A DNA stretch of 64,000 nucleotides from Prosthecobacter sp. (GTDB lineage: Bacteria; Verrucomicrobiota; Verrucomicrobiia; Verrucomicrobiales; Verrucomicrobiaceae), in contig JABARQ010000005.1 of the NCBI GenBank assembly GCA_019186985.1, positions 1 to 64,000 on the forward strand, given 5' to 3'. Both the position numbers and the translations under genes were made by a program. Of the stretch, positions 19,000-27,456 are shown one piece after another (position 1 is the stretch's first letter; each line of letters opens with the position of its first letter). Under the pieces are notes generated by a model, which was not told the origin of the DNA, did no database searches, and saw only the letters and a list, made by a program, of their open reading frames with translations.

Positions 19000-19569
19000 A
19001 TGCTCCTGATCATCGACAATTACGACTCCTTCACCTACAACCTCGTCCAGTACTTCGGCGAGATGGGGGCCCAGATGGAGATTCACCGCAACGACCAGAT
19101 CACCCTGGAGGAAATTGCGAAGAAAAATCCGGACCACATCTGCATTTCGCCCGGCCCCTGCACGCCCAAGGAGGCGGGCATCAGCTGTGCGGTGATCGAG
19201 AAGTTTGGCCGGAGCACCCCTGTCCTCGGCGTCTGCCTGGGGCACCAGAGCATCGGCCATGTCTTTGGTGGTGATGTGGTGCGTGCCGGGCGCCTGATGC
19301 ATGGCAAGGTTTCCAAGATCCGTCACCAGGGGCAGTCGGTCTTCAAGGGGCTTCCCGACCCCTTCACTGCCACACGCTATCATTCCCTGCTGGTGAAGAG
19401 GGACACGCTGCCCTCCTGCCTGGAGGTCACAGCGGTCTGTGATGATGATGAGTCGGAGATCATGGGCCTGCGGCACAAGGAGCTGCCGATTCATGGCGTG
19501 CAGTTCCACCCTGAGTCCATCCTCACCCAGGATGGCAAGAAGCTGCTGAAGAACTTCCTGGAGATGTAA
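19000..19569 (+). CDS. trpG: Anthranilate/aminodeoxychorismate synthase glutamine amidotransferase
   Basis: 189 residues, the normal size. The class I amidotransferase triad is visible: Cys in [10 protein letters not shown] (near residue 79) and His/Glu in HPES (near 168-170). The opening [20 protein letters not shown] is diagnostic. It releases ammonia from glutamine for anthranilate synthase (tryptophan) or aminodeoxychorismate synthase (folate), and in many bacteria it serves both. No trpE or pabB is adjacent, so the choice cannot be made. The start is preceded by AATCCCATCCC, with no Shine-Dalgarno sequence. Confidence 0.93.
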   Translation: MLLIIDNYDSFTYNLVQYFGEMGAQMEIHRNDQITLEEIAKKNPDHICISPGPCTPKEAGISCAVIEKFGRSTPVLGVCLGHQSIGHVFGGDVVRAGRLMHGKVSKIRHQGQSVFKGLPDPFTATRYHSLLVKRDTLPSCLEVTAVCDDDESEIMGLRHKELPIHGVQFHPESILTQDGKKLLKNFLEM

Positions 19570-19570
19570 G

Positions 19571-19655
19571 GGGAGTGAAGTCGGAAATTCGAAGCTCGAA
19601 AGCCGAAGATAGAAGTCAGAAATTCGAAGTTGGAAGTTAGAGAATCGAGAGCCGC
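19571..19655. repeat. Degenerate AATTCGAAG-type intergenic repeat
   Basis: The 85 bases between trpG and the next gene are built of imperfect 8-12-base units such as GGAAATTCGAAGCTCGAAAG and CAGAAATTCGAAGTTGGAAG, with almost no other sequence. The core GAAATTCGAAG occurs twice. Confidence 0.6.
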
Positions 19656-19666
19656 CCCTTTTTCCC

Positions 19667-20395
19667 ATGGCCTACTTCCTGACCTTCCTTGCCGGATTTT
19701 TGGTTGGGCTGGCGACGTGGCTGATCTGGCTGGGGCTGAGGTTCGCCTCCGACCTGAAGGCGGCGCGTGCCGCGGTGGCGCACTACCACGATGGCACGGA
19801 TCATCCGAAGGACATCGCCGCCAACAAGGCCGTGGAAGACTGCAAGAACCGGCTGCGCTGGCAGAAGCGCCTCAATCCGGAATGGCTGCCGCCGCTGGTC
19901 GAGGAGGTGCCGAAGCTGGTGCGTGAGATCGCCGCCATCTATTATCCCGAGCATCCGGATCCGCTGCTGGCGCCCGGGCTCGGGCAGTTCTCCCGGGCGG
20001 TGCATCTGACGGCCCTGGACGTGGCTGACTTCCTTCAAACCCGCAGCATCGGCCGCCTGGTGGATGTCAGCGCCAGCACGGCCTTGAAGACCTGGGAGAT
20101 GACGCACAAGATCGCCACGCACGAGACGATGCAGTCGGTGGGCAAATGGTACAAGCGGCTGCTGCCGGTCTGGCAGGTGCTGAAGTTCAAGTCGCCGGTG
20201 ACCTGGGCAGGCGTGGCGGTTTCCAACGTCGCGGCACGCACGCTTCAGCCGGCGCTGATCGACATCATCGCCAAGCGGACGATTGACCTTTATGGCAGCG
20301 CCATACAGCGTTCCAAGCCGGCGACGCAGACGATGACGCCGCCGTCTCCTGCATTGTCCTCGCCGGTGGACGGCCCCGAGGGGGCGGAGCGCTGA
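19667..20395 (+). CDS. Hypothetical membrane-anchored protein
   Basis: 242 residues. One N-terminal membrane helix (MAYFLTFLAGFLVGLATWLIWLG) is followed by a mostly helical cytoplasmic part with a conserved-looking core (NPEWLPPLVEEVPKLVREIA; GKWYKRLLPVWQVLKFKSPV). The C-terminal 30 residues are Pro/Ser/Thr-rich and disordered. The central helices resemble in general terms YcjF/DUF697-like proteins, but no motif secures this. The start is preceded by CCCTTTTTCCC. It follows trpG after the repeat region. Confidence 0.6.
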   Translation: MAYFLTFLAGFLVGLATWLIWLGLRFASDLKAARAAVAHYHDGTDHPKDIAANKAVEDCKNRLRWQKRLNPEWLPPLVEEVPKLVREIAAIYYPEHPDPLLAPGLGQFSRAVHLTALDVADFLQTRSIGRLVDVSASTALKTWEMTHKIATHETMQSVGKWYKRLLPVWQVLKFKSPVTWAGVAVSNVAARTLQPALIDIIAKRTIDLYGSAIQRSKPATQTMTPPSPALSSPVDGPEGAER

Positions 20396-20596
20396 TTGGA
20401 GTTCCGGCTCCGCAGCAAGGTGGTTCGTCCGCATGTTTTTGAAACCTTCCTGCCGCCTGCTTCAAGCGATGAAACGACCGGAGTCTCCGAGGAACATCGG
20501 GGATTGTGCCGGGCATGACCTGTGCTCGGGCCGGCTGCGGATTCGGAAACCCGCGCCCCGGTCTGCTTTCAAAGGCGTGGGTGTCCTTCACGGGCC

Positions 20597-22909
20597 TCAG
20601 CGGCTCAGCATCATTTTCAGACGATGGGCTTCGGCGAAGCCGGGGTCGATGCGAATCGCTTGTTCGGCGGCGGCCAGGGCCTCGGCCTTCTGGCCGAGCT
20701 GGGCATGAATGGTGGCCCGGGCATAGGGGATGGAAGGATCACCTGGCCCGGCGGCCTCGCCCTGTTTCAGGGCGGCGATGGCTTCAGCGGCCTGTCCCTG
20801 CTGGTTGTAGGCGAGGCCGAGATTGTACCAGGCCCTGGCAAAGCGGGGCTGGACGCGGACACAGTCCCCGAGGGCGGCTACGGTGGCGGCGAGGTCTCCC
20901 GTTTCACTGAGCGCGAGGCCGAGTTCATAATGATACTGGGCTTCGTTGGGCGCCAGCTTGATGGCGTCGCGCAGCTTCTGGATCGTCTGTGCAGTGTTGC
21001 CCGCCGCATTGTGCAGCAGGGCGAGGTCGTGGTGGAAGGGGGGCGAGTTGGGATCCCAGCGGATGGCGGTCTCCATGTGCCGGATGGCGGATGGCACATC
21101 GTGCCGGGCGAAGTGCCACTGGCCGAGCTGCATCTGGCCGCTGGGCTGGTCGGCGTTCAGGTGGAGCATGTGCTGGAGGTCCCTGGCGGCGATGGAGCCT
21201 GCGTCGAGGGATTCGCGGAGCGCCCAGGCGGCGGTGACCCTGACGCTGCGGGCGGGATCAACCAAAAGCTTTTCAAGGGCCTGCCGGACGCCCGGGGCCT
21301 GGAGCGAGGGCTCAAGCGTGCGGGCAGCCGACTGGCGGACGAGCGGATGGTCGTGGCCGAGCTGGGCAAGCAGCGCGCTGATGACGGCGGGATCGGTGGC
21401 CCAGCGGTCCAGGACCAGGCAGGCGCTGGCCTTCCAATGCGGGATTTCATCGCTCTGAAGCAGGGCCAGCAGGTCGTCGCGCGCCGAGGGATCGCCCTGG
21501 CGTGCCCTGGCGATGGTCGTGGCCCGGCTGCGGGTCCTGCGGTTCATGCGTTCACCCCACCATTTCTCAGCCGCTGCGAGCGACCATTGCGTGTCCTTGT
21601 CGGTGTGGCATTTGTTGCAGGCGTTGGGGATGCCAAACTGCCGGGTGAGGAGCGGATCAGGGATGGTGAAGCCGTGGTCGTGCCGGGGATGTCGCTGCAT
21701 GTAGGTGGTCTGCGGCATGTGGCAGTTGATGCACTGGTTGCCGGTGCTGTTGACGCCATGAAAGCTGTGCGCCTCGGGCTGGATGGCGGGAGCGTTGGGG
21801 AAGCCGCCCTGGGTGTGGCAGCGCATGCAAAGCTGGTTGCCGGGCAGGAGGGGCTTCATGCTGTGCATGTCATGGCAGTCCATGCAGCGGACTCCGGCGT
21901 GGTGCATGCGGCTGCTGAGGAAGCTGGAGAACTCGTAGTTCTCGTCGCGGATCTGGCCGTCGGCATGATAGATGTCGCCGCCGTCGGTGATGGTGAGCAG
22001 GTAGTGGTCCCAGAAGGAGTCGCCGGGAACGAAGTCGCCGGTGATCTCGCCGCGCCGGGCATGGCAGCCGGCGCAGTTGTCGATGTGCTGGTCGCGGCTC
22101 CATTTCACGAGGGTGGGATCCTTTTCGCCGCTGCCGCGGTGCGCCGAATGCCAGTCGTTGTGCGCCTTCATCGGACCGTGGCAGGATTCGCAGCTCACGG
22201 TCATTTCGGCCATCGTGGTGTGGTAGGTGTCGGTGGACTCGTCGTAGTTTTTGCGGACGCGGGTGTTGTGGCAGGAGGCGCACATCTGGTTCCAGACCAT
22301 GCCGCGCCCGGTCCAGTGCCCCCATTCGCCGGGCCTGCGGTCCTCGTTGCCGTAGACGTTGAACCAGTCGCCCTTGTGCGGATCGAAGCAGGCTTCCATG
22401 GCATGCAGGGCGCCGCGTTCTCCGGCGACCAGGAACTGGCGGAGGGGATCGTGGCCGATGACGCGCTGGACCCGGTAGGGCTCGGTCTTGCCACCGAAGC
22501 CGAGGGCGACGATTTCGAAGCCGTCCTTGCCCTGCCGGGCCTCGGTTTTCTGGGAGCCGCTGGCGAAGGCTTTGGGCGGTGCGAAAGCGGCGAGGTCCAG
22601 TTCCTGGCTGGGCAGGCGTTCAGCGAGGCCGTGATGGGAGCCCTGCCATTTGCCGAACTGTTCCGCGTGGCAGGCCTTGCAGCTCGCGGAGCCAGCATAT
22701 TGGGCGAAGGCGGCCTTTTCATCCGGCATGACAAAGGCCTCGGCGGGTTTTGACGGCGTGGCCGGGACGGGAACGGACGTGTAGTTAGGCCCCGGCCAGA
22801 GGGCCCAGGCGATCAGGCCGATGAGGAGCGCCAGGCCGGCTCCGAGCACAAGGCCGGCCCGGGCGTTGGAGGCGGGCGTGGCGGGGGCAGGGGCGGGCTG
22901 TTTCTTCAT
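20597..22909 (-). CDS. Octaheme c-type cytochrome with HEAT and TPR repeats
   Basis: 770 residues. An N-terminal membrane anchor (VLGAGLALLIGLIAWALW) places the protein outside the inner membrane. Eight CxxCH heme sites follow in about residues 75-385: CKACH, CASCH, CESCH, CAGCH, CMDCH, CMRCH, CINCH and CNKCH, in the style of the cytochrome c554/DmsE group. Residues 400-550 look like HEAT repeats (HPLVRQSAARTLEPSLQAPG) and the end has about five TPR units (AQYHYELGLALSETGDLAAT). It probably moves electrons or reduces a substrate in the periplasm. ATG 22909 is set by a promoter nine bases upstream. Confidence 0.85.
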   Translation of the reverse strand: MKKQPAPAPATPASNARAGLVLGAGLALLIGLIAWALWPGPNYTSVPVPATPSKPAEAFVMPDEKAAFAQYAGSASCKACHAEQFGKWQGSHHGLAERLPSQELDLAAFAPPKAFASGSQKTEARQGKDGFEIVALGFGGKTEPYRVQRVIGHDPLRQFLVAGERGALHAMEACFDPHKGDWFNVYGNEDRRPGEWGHWTGRGMVWNQMCASCHNTRVRKNYDESTDTYHTTMAEMTVSCESCHGPMKAHNDWHSAHRGSGEKDPTLVKWSRDQHIDNCAGCHARRGEITGDFVPGDSFWDHYLLTITDGGDIYHADGQIRDENYEFSSFLSSRMHHAGVRCMDCHDMHSMKPLLPGNQLCMRCHTQGGFPNAPAIQPEAHSFHGVNSTGNQCINCHMPQTTYMQRHPRHDHGFTIPDPLLTRQFGIPNACNKCHTDKDTQWSLAAAEKWWGERMNRRTRSRATTIARARQGDPSARDDLLALLQSDEIPHWKASACLVLDRWATDPAVISALLAQLGHDHPLVRQSAARTLEPSLQAPGVRQALEKLLVDPARSVRVTAAWALRESLDAGSIAARDLQHMLHLNADQPSGQMQLGQWHFARHDVPSAIRHMETAIRWDPNSPPFHHDLALLHNAAGNTAQTIQKLRDAIKLAPNEAQYHYELGLALSETGDLAATVAALGDCVRVQPRFARAWYNLGLAYNQQGQAAEAIAALKQGEAAGPGDPSIPYARATIHAQLGQKAEALAAAEQAIRIDPGFAEAHRLKMMLSR

Positions 22910-22918
22910 CGGCAGTGT

Positions 22919-22948
22919 GCAATACGCGGAGGAGGTGGGCGGCGTCAA
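22919..22948 (-). promoter_or_regulatory. Promoter of the octaheme cytochrome, next to the start codon
   Basis: Minus strand TTGACG (22943-22948), 18-base spacer, TATTGC (22919-22924), nine bases to ATG 22909. Confidence 0.55.
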
Positions 22949-23040
22949 CGAATCAAGGCCGATGAAAAAAGCGCTGAACTGACGAGAAGAATGCTTGAGC
23001 GCAGGGCTGTGCTTGGGTCATTCGGAGCCAGCCTTTTGTC

Positions 23041-23757
23041 ATGTCACTCATCACCGCCGCCCTGAAGCTCCGAGAAGCCCTGCGCCCGCTGCGTTTTGCG
23101 CCGCCGACGGCCCACATCTACAATCCGCTGGACTATGCCTGGGCGGCTCATGAGGCCTACCTGGGCCGGTTTGGCGCGGGCAGGAAAAAGGTGGTGCTGG
23201 TCGGCATGAACCCGGGGCCGTTTGGCATGACGCAGACCGGGGTGCCGTTTGGCGAGATCGCCGCCGTGCGTGACTGGATGGGGATCTGTGAGCCGGTGGG
23301 CAGGCCTGAGCATGAACATCCGAAGCGCCCGGTGCTCGGTTTTGACTGTCCGCAGTCCGAGGTGAGCGGCCGCCGCCTGTGGGGATTGTTCAAGGAGCGG
23401 TTCGGCAGGGCGGAGGCTTTTTTCCAGGATCATTTCGTCGCCAACTACTGCCCGCTGGTTTTCATGGAGGACAGCGGCCGGAACCGCACCCCGGACAAGC
23501 TGCCCGTGGAGGAGGTGACGGCGATGGAGAAGCACTGCGACGAGCATCTGCAGGCGGTGATCTCGACGCTGAAGCCGGCCTGGGTGATCGGCGTGGGGGC
23601 CTTTGCCGAGGAGCGTGCGCTGCGCGCCAGGGATGCCCTGGGCGCGGGCTTTCAGGTCGGGCGTGTGCTTCATCCCAGTCCTGCCAGCCCGGCGGCCAAC
23701 CGTGACTGGGCGGGCATGGCGACCAGGCAATTGGTTAAACTGGGCGTCTGGTCATGA
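23041..23757 (+). CDS. SMUG1-type uracil-DNA glycosylase
   Basis: 238 residues. SMUG1 motifs are clear: NPLDYAWAAHEAYLGRFG, then GMNPGPFGMTQTGVPFGE (motif 1, with the Asn that holds the base) and LHPSPASPAANRDW (motif 2, His). SMUG1 enzymes remove uracil and oxidised pyrimidines from DNA in base excision repair. They are best known in animals but occur in some bacteria. The end overlaps the convergent ABC ATPase gene by six bases. It is divergent from the cytochrome gene. Confidence 0.88.
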   Translation: MSLITAALKLREALRPLRFAPPTAHIYNPLDYAWAAHEAYLGRFGAGRKKVVLVGMNPGPFGMTQTGVPFGEIAAVRDWMGICEPVGRPEHEHPKRPVLGFDCPQSEVSGRRLWGLFKERFGRAEAFFQDHFVANYCPLVFMEDSGRNRTPDKLPVEEVTAMEKHCDEHLQAVISTLKPAWVIGVGAFAEERALRARDALGAGFQVGRVLHPSPASPAANRDWAGMATRQLVKLGVWS

Positions 23758-24843
23758 CCAGGCGTCCACGACGCGTGCGGCCTCAGGTTGAAGGCGGACC
23801 CAGCAGGCATCGCCGACGGCGGGCCTGAATCCACTGCCGTCACGGCTGCGGCGGACGCTGAGGACCTGGCCGCCTGCCCTGAGCCTGAACCGTTCGTGAT
23901 CGCCAAAGAAGGCGATGTCGGTGATGACGGCCTGGAAGCAGTTGCCGGGGGCATAGGCAGCGGGCTTCTCCTGGGAGATGAGCAGGTTTTCCGGCCGGAT
24001 CATGACCTTGACGAGGTCGCCGTGGCGCCATTCGGAGGAGCATGTGACGGCAGGGTGGCCGAGTCCTTCAATGTGCACACGGACCTGGCCGCCGGGCATC
24101 ATTTCGTGGACGCTGGCCTGGAGGAAGGAGGCATCGCCGATGAAGTCGGCCACGAAGGTGCTGGCGGGGGCTTCGTAGAGGGTGGCCGGATCCGCCACCT
24201 GCTCCACACGGCCTGCATTCATCACCGCCACGCGGTTGCTCAGGCTGAGGGCCTCGCCCTGGTCATGGGTGACATAGATGAAGGTTGTGCCGACCTCCCG
24301 GTGCAGGGCGCCGAGTTCGCGCAGCATGTGCTGACGCAGCTTGAGGTCGAGGGCGGCGAGGGGTTCGTCGAGCAGCAGCACCTGCGGGCCTTTGACGAGG
24401 GCGCGGGCGATGGCCACTCGCTGACGCTGGCCGCCACTGAGCTGGGCGGGATGTTTCCGGGCGTGCTCCTCCAGACGAGTGAGGTGCAGCATGTGATCCA
24501 CCGCCCTTTGAATCTCCGTCCGGCTGCGGCGTTCCATGCGCAGTCCGAAGGCGATGTTGTCACGGACGGAGAGGTGGGGGAAGAGGGCGTAGTTTTGAAA
24601 GACCGTGTTCACCGGCCGCTTCTCGGGCGGCAGGTGGGTGATGTCCGAGCCATTCAGCGAGATGCGGCCCGAATCAGGAGGCTCAAAGCCGGCGATCATG
24701 CGTAGGAGCGTGGTTTTACCGCAACCGCTGGGGCCGAGCAGGGAGAAGACCTCACCCGCGTGGATTTCGAGGCTCACGCCATCAACGGCGGGCTTTTTGC
24801 CGTAGGACTTGCGGGCTTCGGAGATGACCAGGAAATCCTGCAT
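23752..24843 (-). CDS. ABC transporter ATPase, PotA/spermidine-putrescine type
   Basis: 363 residues. Walker A GPSGCGKTT, the signature LSGGQRQRVAIARAL and Walker B VLLLDEP are intact, and a C-terminal TOBE domain (near residues 265-350, MIRPENLLIS) is typical of the PotA/MalK/FbpC importer group. It would energise uptake of a polyamine, metal or sugar. No permease or binding protein gene is near, so the substrate is open. It shares the strand with the histidine kinase 55 bases upstream. Confidence 0.85.
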   Translation of the reverse strand: MQDFLVISEARKSYGKKPAVDGVSLEIHAGEVFSLLGPSGCGKTTLLRMIAGFEPPDSGRISLNGSDITHLPPEKRPVNTVFQNYALFPHLSVRDNIAFGLRMERRSRTEIQRAVDHMLHLTRLEEHARKHPAQLSGGQRQRVAIARALVKGPQVLLLDEPLAALDLKLRQHMLRELGALHREVGTTFIYVTHDQGEALSLSNRVAVMNAGRVEQVADPATLYEAPASTFVADFIGDASFLQASVHEMMPGGQVRVHIEGLGHPAVTCSSEWRHGDLVKVMIRPENLLISQEKPAAYAPGNCFQAVITDIAFFGDHERFRLRAGGQVLSVRRSRDGSGFRPAVGDACWVRLQPEAARVVDAWS

Positions 24844-24898
24844 GAATCCGAGAGGATGCCGGTTCAGTCAGCCGGAGATTGGGGGAAGCCGCAGTGCC

Positions 24899-25621
24899 TC
24901 AGGCCATCGGGCAGCTCAGCCAGACGGTGGTGGTGTTGTTTTCCGAGGCGATGCCGATCTGGATGCCCATCTGATGGCAGAGCATGGCGGCGATGGTCAG
25001 GCCCAGGCCGAGATGATTGCTGGACTTGGAGCCGCTGAAGGGGCGGAACATCTGGGCGAGCTTTTCAGGAGTGAGGGTCGTGCCGGTGTTGCTGACCAGG
25101 ATGTCCACGCGGCGTTGTTCCGCAGGCGTGATGACGCCGGGGCCGACGATTTTAAGCATGGCCCGGCCACCAACGGGGCCGGCGGCTTCAGCGGCGTTTT
25201 TGAGGATCTCCACCAGTACCTCCTTGAGTTTGGTGGGATCGACGCTCACGGCTGGCAGGCCCTGCTGCACATCGGCCTCGAGCTGGACGTTGTTCTTGGT
25301 GAAGGGCTCCAGCAGGGCGGTCTGCACGACGCCGAGGTATTCGTTGAGGTTCAAGGCCTGGGGCTGAAGCTTGGCACAGCCACCGGCGCCGCGGACACGT
25401 TCACTGAGGTTGGACACGCCGACGGAGGCTTCACGGATATGCTGCATGTTTTCCGCGATGGCCGCATCCAGTCCTTCGGTCATGAGGACGAGGCTGCTGA
25501 AGCCCTGGATGACTGCGAGGAGGTTGTTCAGCTTGTGGGTCAGGCCACGCAGCAGCTCCTGGTGAAAGCCGTCGCTGTGCTCGTTGCCAAGCTGGAGGTG
25601 GGTGGGGAAAACGAACTGCAT
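24899..25621 (-). CDS. Soluble histidine kinase without sensor domain
   Basis: 240 residues. The phospho-acceptor region LRGLTHKLNNLLAVIQGFSS lies near residue 30, with no sensor or membrane part before it. The ATPase domain has the N box (EILKNAAEAAG) and the G2 box (HLGLGLTIA). The G1 box reads SNTGTTLTPE where DxGxG is usual, so the adenine-contacting Asp is replaced by Asn. No response regulator is adjacent. It may take a signal from a partner protein. ATG 25621 is chosen over an ATG nine codons upstream because a pyrimidine-rich stretch (CTTTCCTCTCC) precedes it; the choice is weak. Confidence 0.75.
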   Translation of the reverse strand: MQFVFPTHLQLGNEHSDGFHQELLRGLTHKLNNLLAVIQGFSSLVLMTEGLDAAIAENMQHIREASVGVSNLSERVRGAGGCAKLQPQALNLNEYLGVVQTALLEPFTKNNVQLEADVQQGLPAVSVDPTKLKEVLVEILKNAAEAAGPVGGRAMLKIVGPGVITPAEQRRVDILVSNTGTTLTPEKLAQMFRPFSGSKSSNHLGLGLTIAAMLCHQMGIQIGIASENNTTTVWLSCPMA

Positions 25622-25713
25622 GGGCTGGAGAGGAAAGTGCGCAGTCAATGCACGCGGGGAGGAGGGGTGGCAAGGTGGTTTTTGGCGCTCATCGGAGCGC
25701 GAGTCCGGCTTCT

Positions 25714-26493
25714 TCAGGCACCCAAGCCAGCGTAGTAGGGAGCGATGCGGCGGGCGTGCTCGTCGTAGGCGGCTTCAAAGAGTTCCGTGGCTCGTTGCGC
25801 ACCCACAACGGCTCCTGCCGTCAGCACCCTGGGTGGATGTCCGGACCGGGTGAGTCGGTCGGCGACCTCTGCCTTGATGGCGTTCACCAGCAGGCATCCG
25901 CCGACGGTGCTGCCTGGGGCGACGGGCGTGTCGAGACCGTCAATCTTGACCATGGCGTCACCGACCGGGGCGCCGGTGTCGAGGACAAGGTCGGCGAAGT
26001 CCTGGAGTTTTTTGCCGCCGGGATGGCGGGTGGTGCTGGCCTCGGAATGGTCCTTGGAAATGAGGGCGACGACCCTGACCCCGCGCCGTTGGAACTCCTC
26101 GGCCATCTCCACGGGCACGACGTTGCAGCCGCTTGAGGAGGCGACCAGGGCGCTGTCGCCGGGTTTCAGGTCGAAATTGCGCAGGATGCGTGCGGCGAGG
26201 CCGCTGACGTTTTCCAGGAACATCGCCTGGCGCTGGCCGTTGGCGCCGACGACCAGGTTGTGAAAGGTCAGGGACAGTTCGACGATCGGGTTGAAGCCGG
26301 GAAAGGAGCCGTAGCGCGGCCACATCTCCTCCACGAGGATGCGGCTGTGGCCCGAACCAAAAACGTGGACCATTTGTCCGGCCAGGATGGTCCTGGCGAA
26401 GAGGTCGGCCGCCTCCTGGATGACAGGGAGCTGGCCGCGGACGCAGCCGATGAGGCGGGAGGACTGTTGAAGGAAGGATTCAGCGGGGGACAT
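25714..26493 (-). CDS. SIS-domain protein, UPF0309 family
   Basis: 259 residues. The phosphosugar-binding fold is shown by MVHVFGSGHSRILVEEMWPR near residue 41 and DSALVASSSGCNVVPVEMAE near residue 115. These fit the UPF0309 group of SIS proteins, probable sugar-phosphate isomerases or binding regulators, often linked to amino sugars. The substrate cannot be told. It lies 92 bases upstream of the histidine kinase on the same strand and is divergent from the LolD-like gene. Confidence 0.8.
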   Translation of the reverse strand: MSPAESFLQQSSRLIGCVRGQLPVIQEAADLFARTILAGQMVHVFGSGHSRILVEEMWPRYGSFPGFNPIVELSLTFHNLVVGANGQRQAMFLENVSGLAARILRNFDLKPGDSALVASSSGCNVVPVEMAEEFQRRGVRVVALISKDHSEASTTRHPGGKKLQDFADLVLDTGAPVGDAMVKIDGLDTPVAPGSTVGGCLLVNAIKAEVADRLTRSGHPPRVLTAGAVVGAQRATELFEAAYDEHARRIAPYYAGLGA

Positions 26494-26695
26494 GCGGGAT
26501 CTGCGAAAGACCAGGGTCGAGTGGCGAAGTCAATCCGAATGCGGCGGATGGCAGGATATGCCGTGTCTTGCATGGGCGGCCGTGGATTTCCTCCAGGCGG
26601 CAAACCGCTGTAAACAAACTTTGACTGATGGCCATGCGGTGCCATTTCAGGGGGTGTGCCGGCAGATCAGGCTCCTGCCGCCGCCCGTTCCCACC

Positions 26696-27364
26696 ATGGC
26701 TGCTCCGCTCTCCGCCCAAGACGTCCATCGAACCTATCACCTGGGGGGGCATGACCTGCCGGTGCTGCGCGGGGTGAACCTGGAGGTGCAGGCCGGGGAG
26801 AAGGTGTTTCTCTGCGGCCAGTCCGGGGCGGGGAAAACCACGCTTCTCTACGTGCTCGGCGGACTGGAAAAGCCGTCCCAGGGAGATGTGCAGGTGCATG
26901 GAAAGTCGCTCTACCATGGGGCGGCCAAGGCCAGGGCCGAGATGCGCAACCGGACGATGGGCTTTGTCTTTCAGCACTACTTCCTGCTGCCGGAACTGAC
27001 AGCGCTGGAGAATGTCTGCCTGCCGGCGATGATCGGTGGTCGCAAGGCTGAGGCGAGGGCGCGTGAGCTGCTGGACCGGGTGGGTTTGAGCCAGCGGCTG
27101 GGCCATCTGCCGACGGAGCTTTCGGGCGGGGAGCAGCAGCGGGTGGCGATCGCCCGGGCGCTGATCAATGATCCGGGCATCCTGTATGCTGACGAGCCGA
27201 CTGGCAATCTGGACGCCTCGACAGGAGCAGGGGTGATCGACATGCTGCTGAAGGTCGTCGATGAATCCAAGAAGACGCTGGTGGTGGTGACGCATGACCA
27301 GAACCTGGCCCGGCGCGGTGACCGCCGTCTTGTGCTGAAGCAGGGGGTGCTGGTGGAGGAGTGA
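26696..27364 (+). CDS. ABC transporter ATPase, LolD/MacB type
   Basis: 222 residues, the usual length. Walker A GQSGAGKTT, LSGGEQQRVAIARALI, Walker B ILYADEP and the LolD-like phrase NLDASTG are all present. Relatives release lipoproteins from the inner membrane (LolCDE) or drive MacB-type export. No membrane partner (LolC/E) is adjacent, so LolD itself is not proven. The chosen start MAAPLSAQDV follows CGTTCCCACC; a longer open frame upstream lacks similarity to the family. Confidence 0.85.
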   Translation: MAAPLSAQDVHRTYHLGGHDLPVLRGVNLEVQAGEKVFLCGQSGAGKTTLLYVLGGLEKPSQGDVQVHGKSLYHGAAKARAEMRNRTMGFVFQHYFLLPELTALENVCLPAMIGGRKAEARARELLDRVGLSQRLGHLPTELSGGEQQRVAIARALINDPGILYADEPTGNLDASTGAGVIDMLLKVVDESKKTLVVVTHDQNLARRGDRRLVLKQGVLVEE

Positions 27365-27401
27365 GATGCCGGGCCAGCCTCCTTCGGGAGAGGCAAGGGC
27401 A

Positions 27402-27433
27402 TAAAAAGGCGGCGCGGTTGAAGCCGCGCCGCC
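27402..27433 (-). terminator. Intrinsic terminator between the LolD-like gene and the DUF1501 gene
   Basis: GGCGGCGCGG (27408-27417) pairs with CCGCGCCGCC (27424-27433), loop TTGAAG. On the minus strand it is followed by TTTTTAT, ending the long minus-strand run. Confidence 0.85.
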
Positions 27434-27456
27434 GTGAATGGAGCCAGGAAAGCCGA

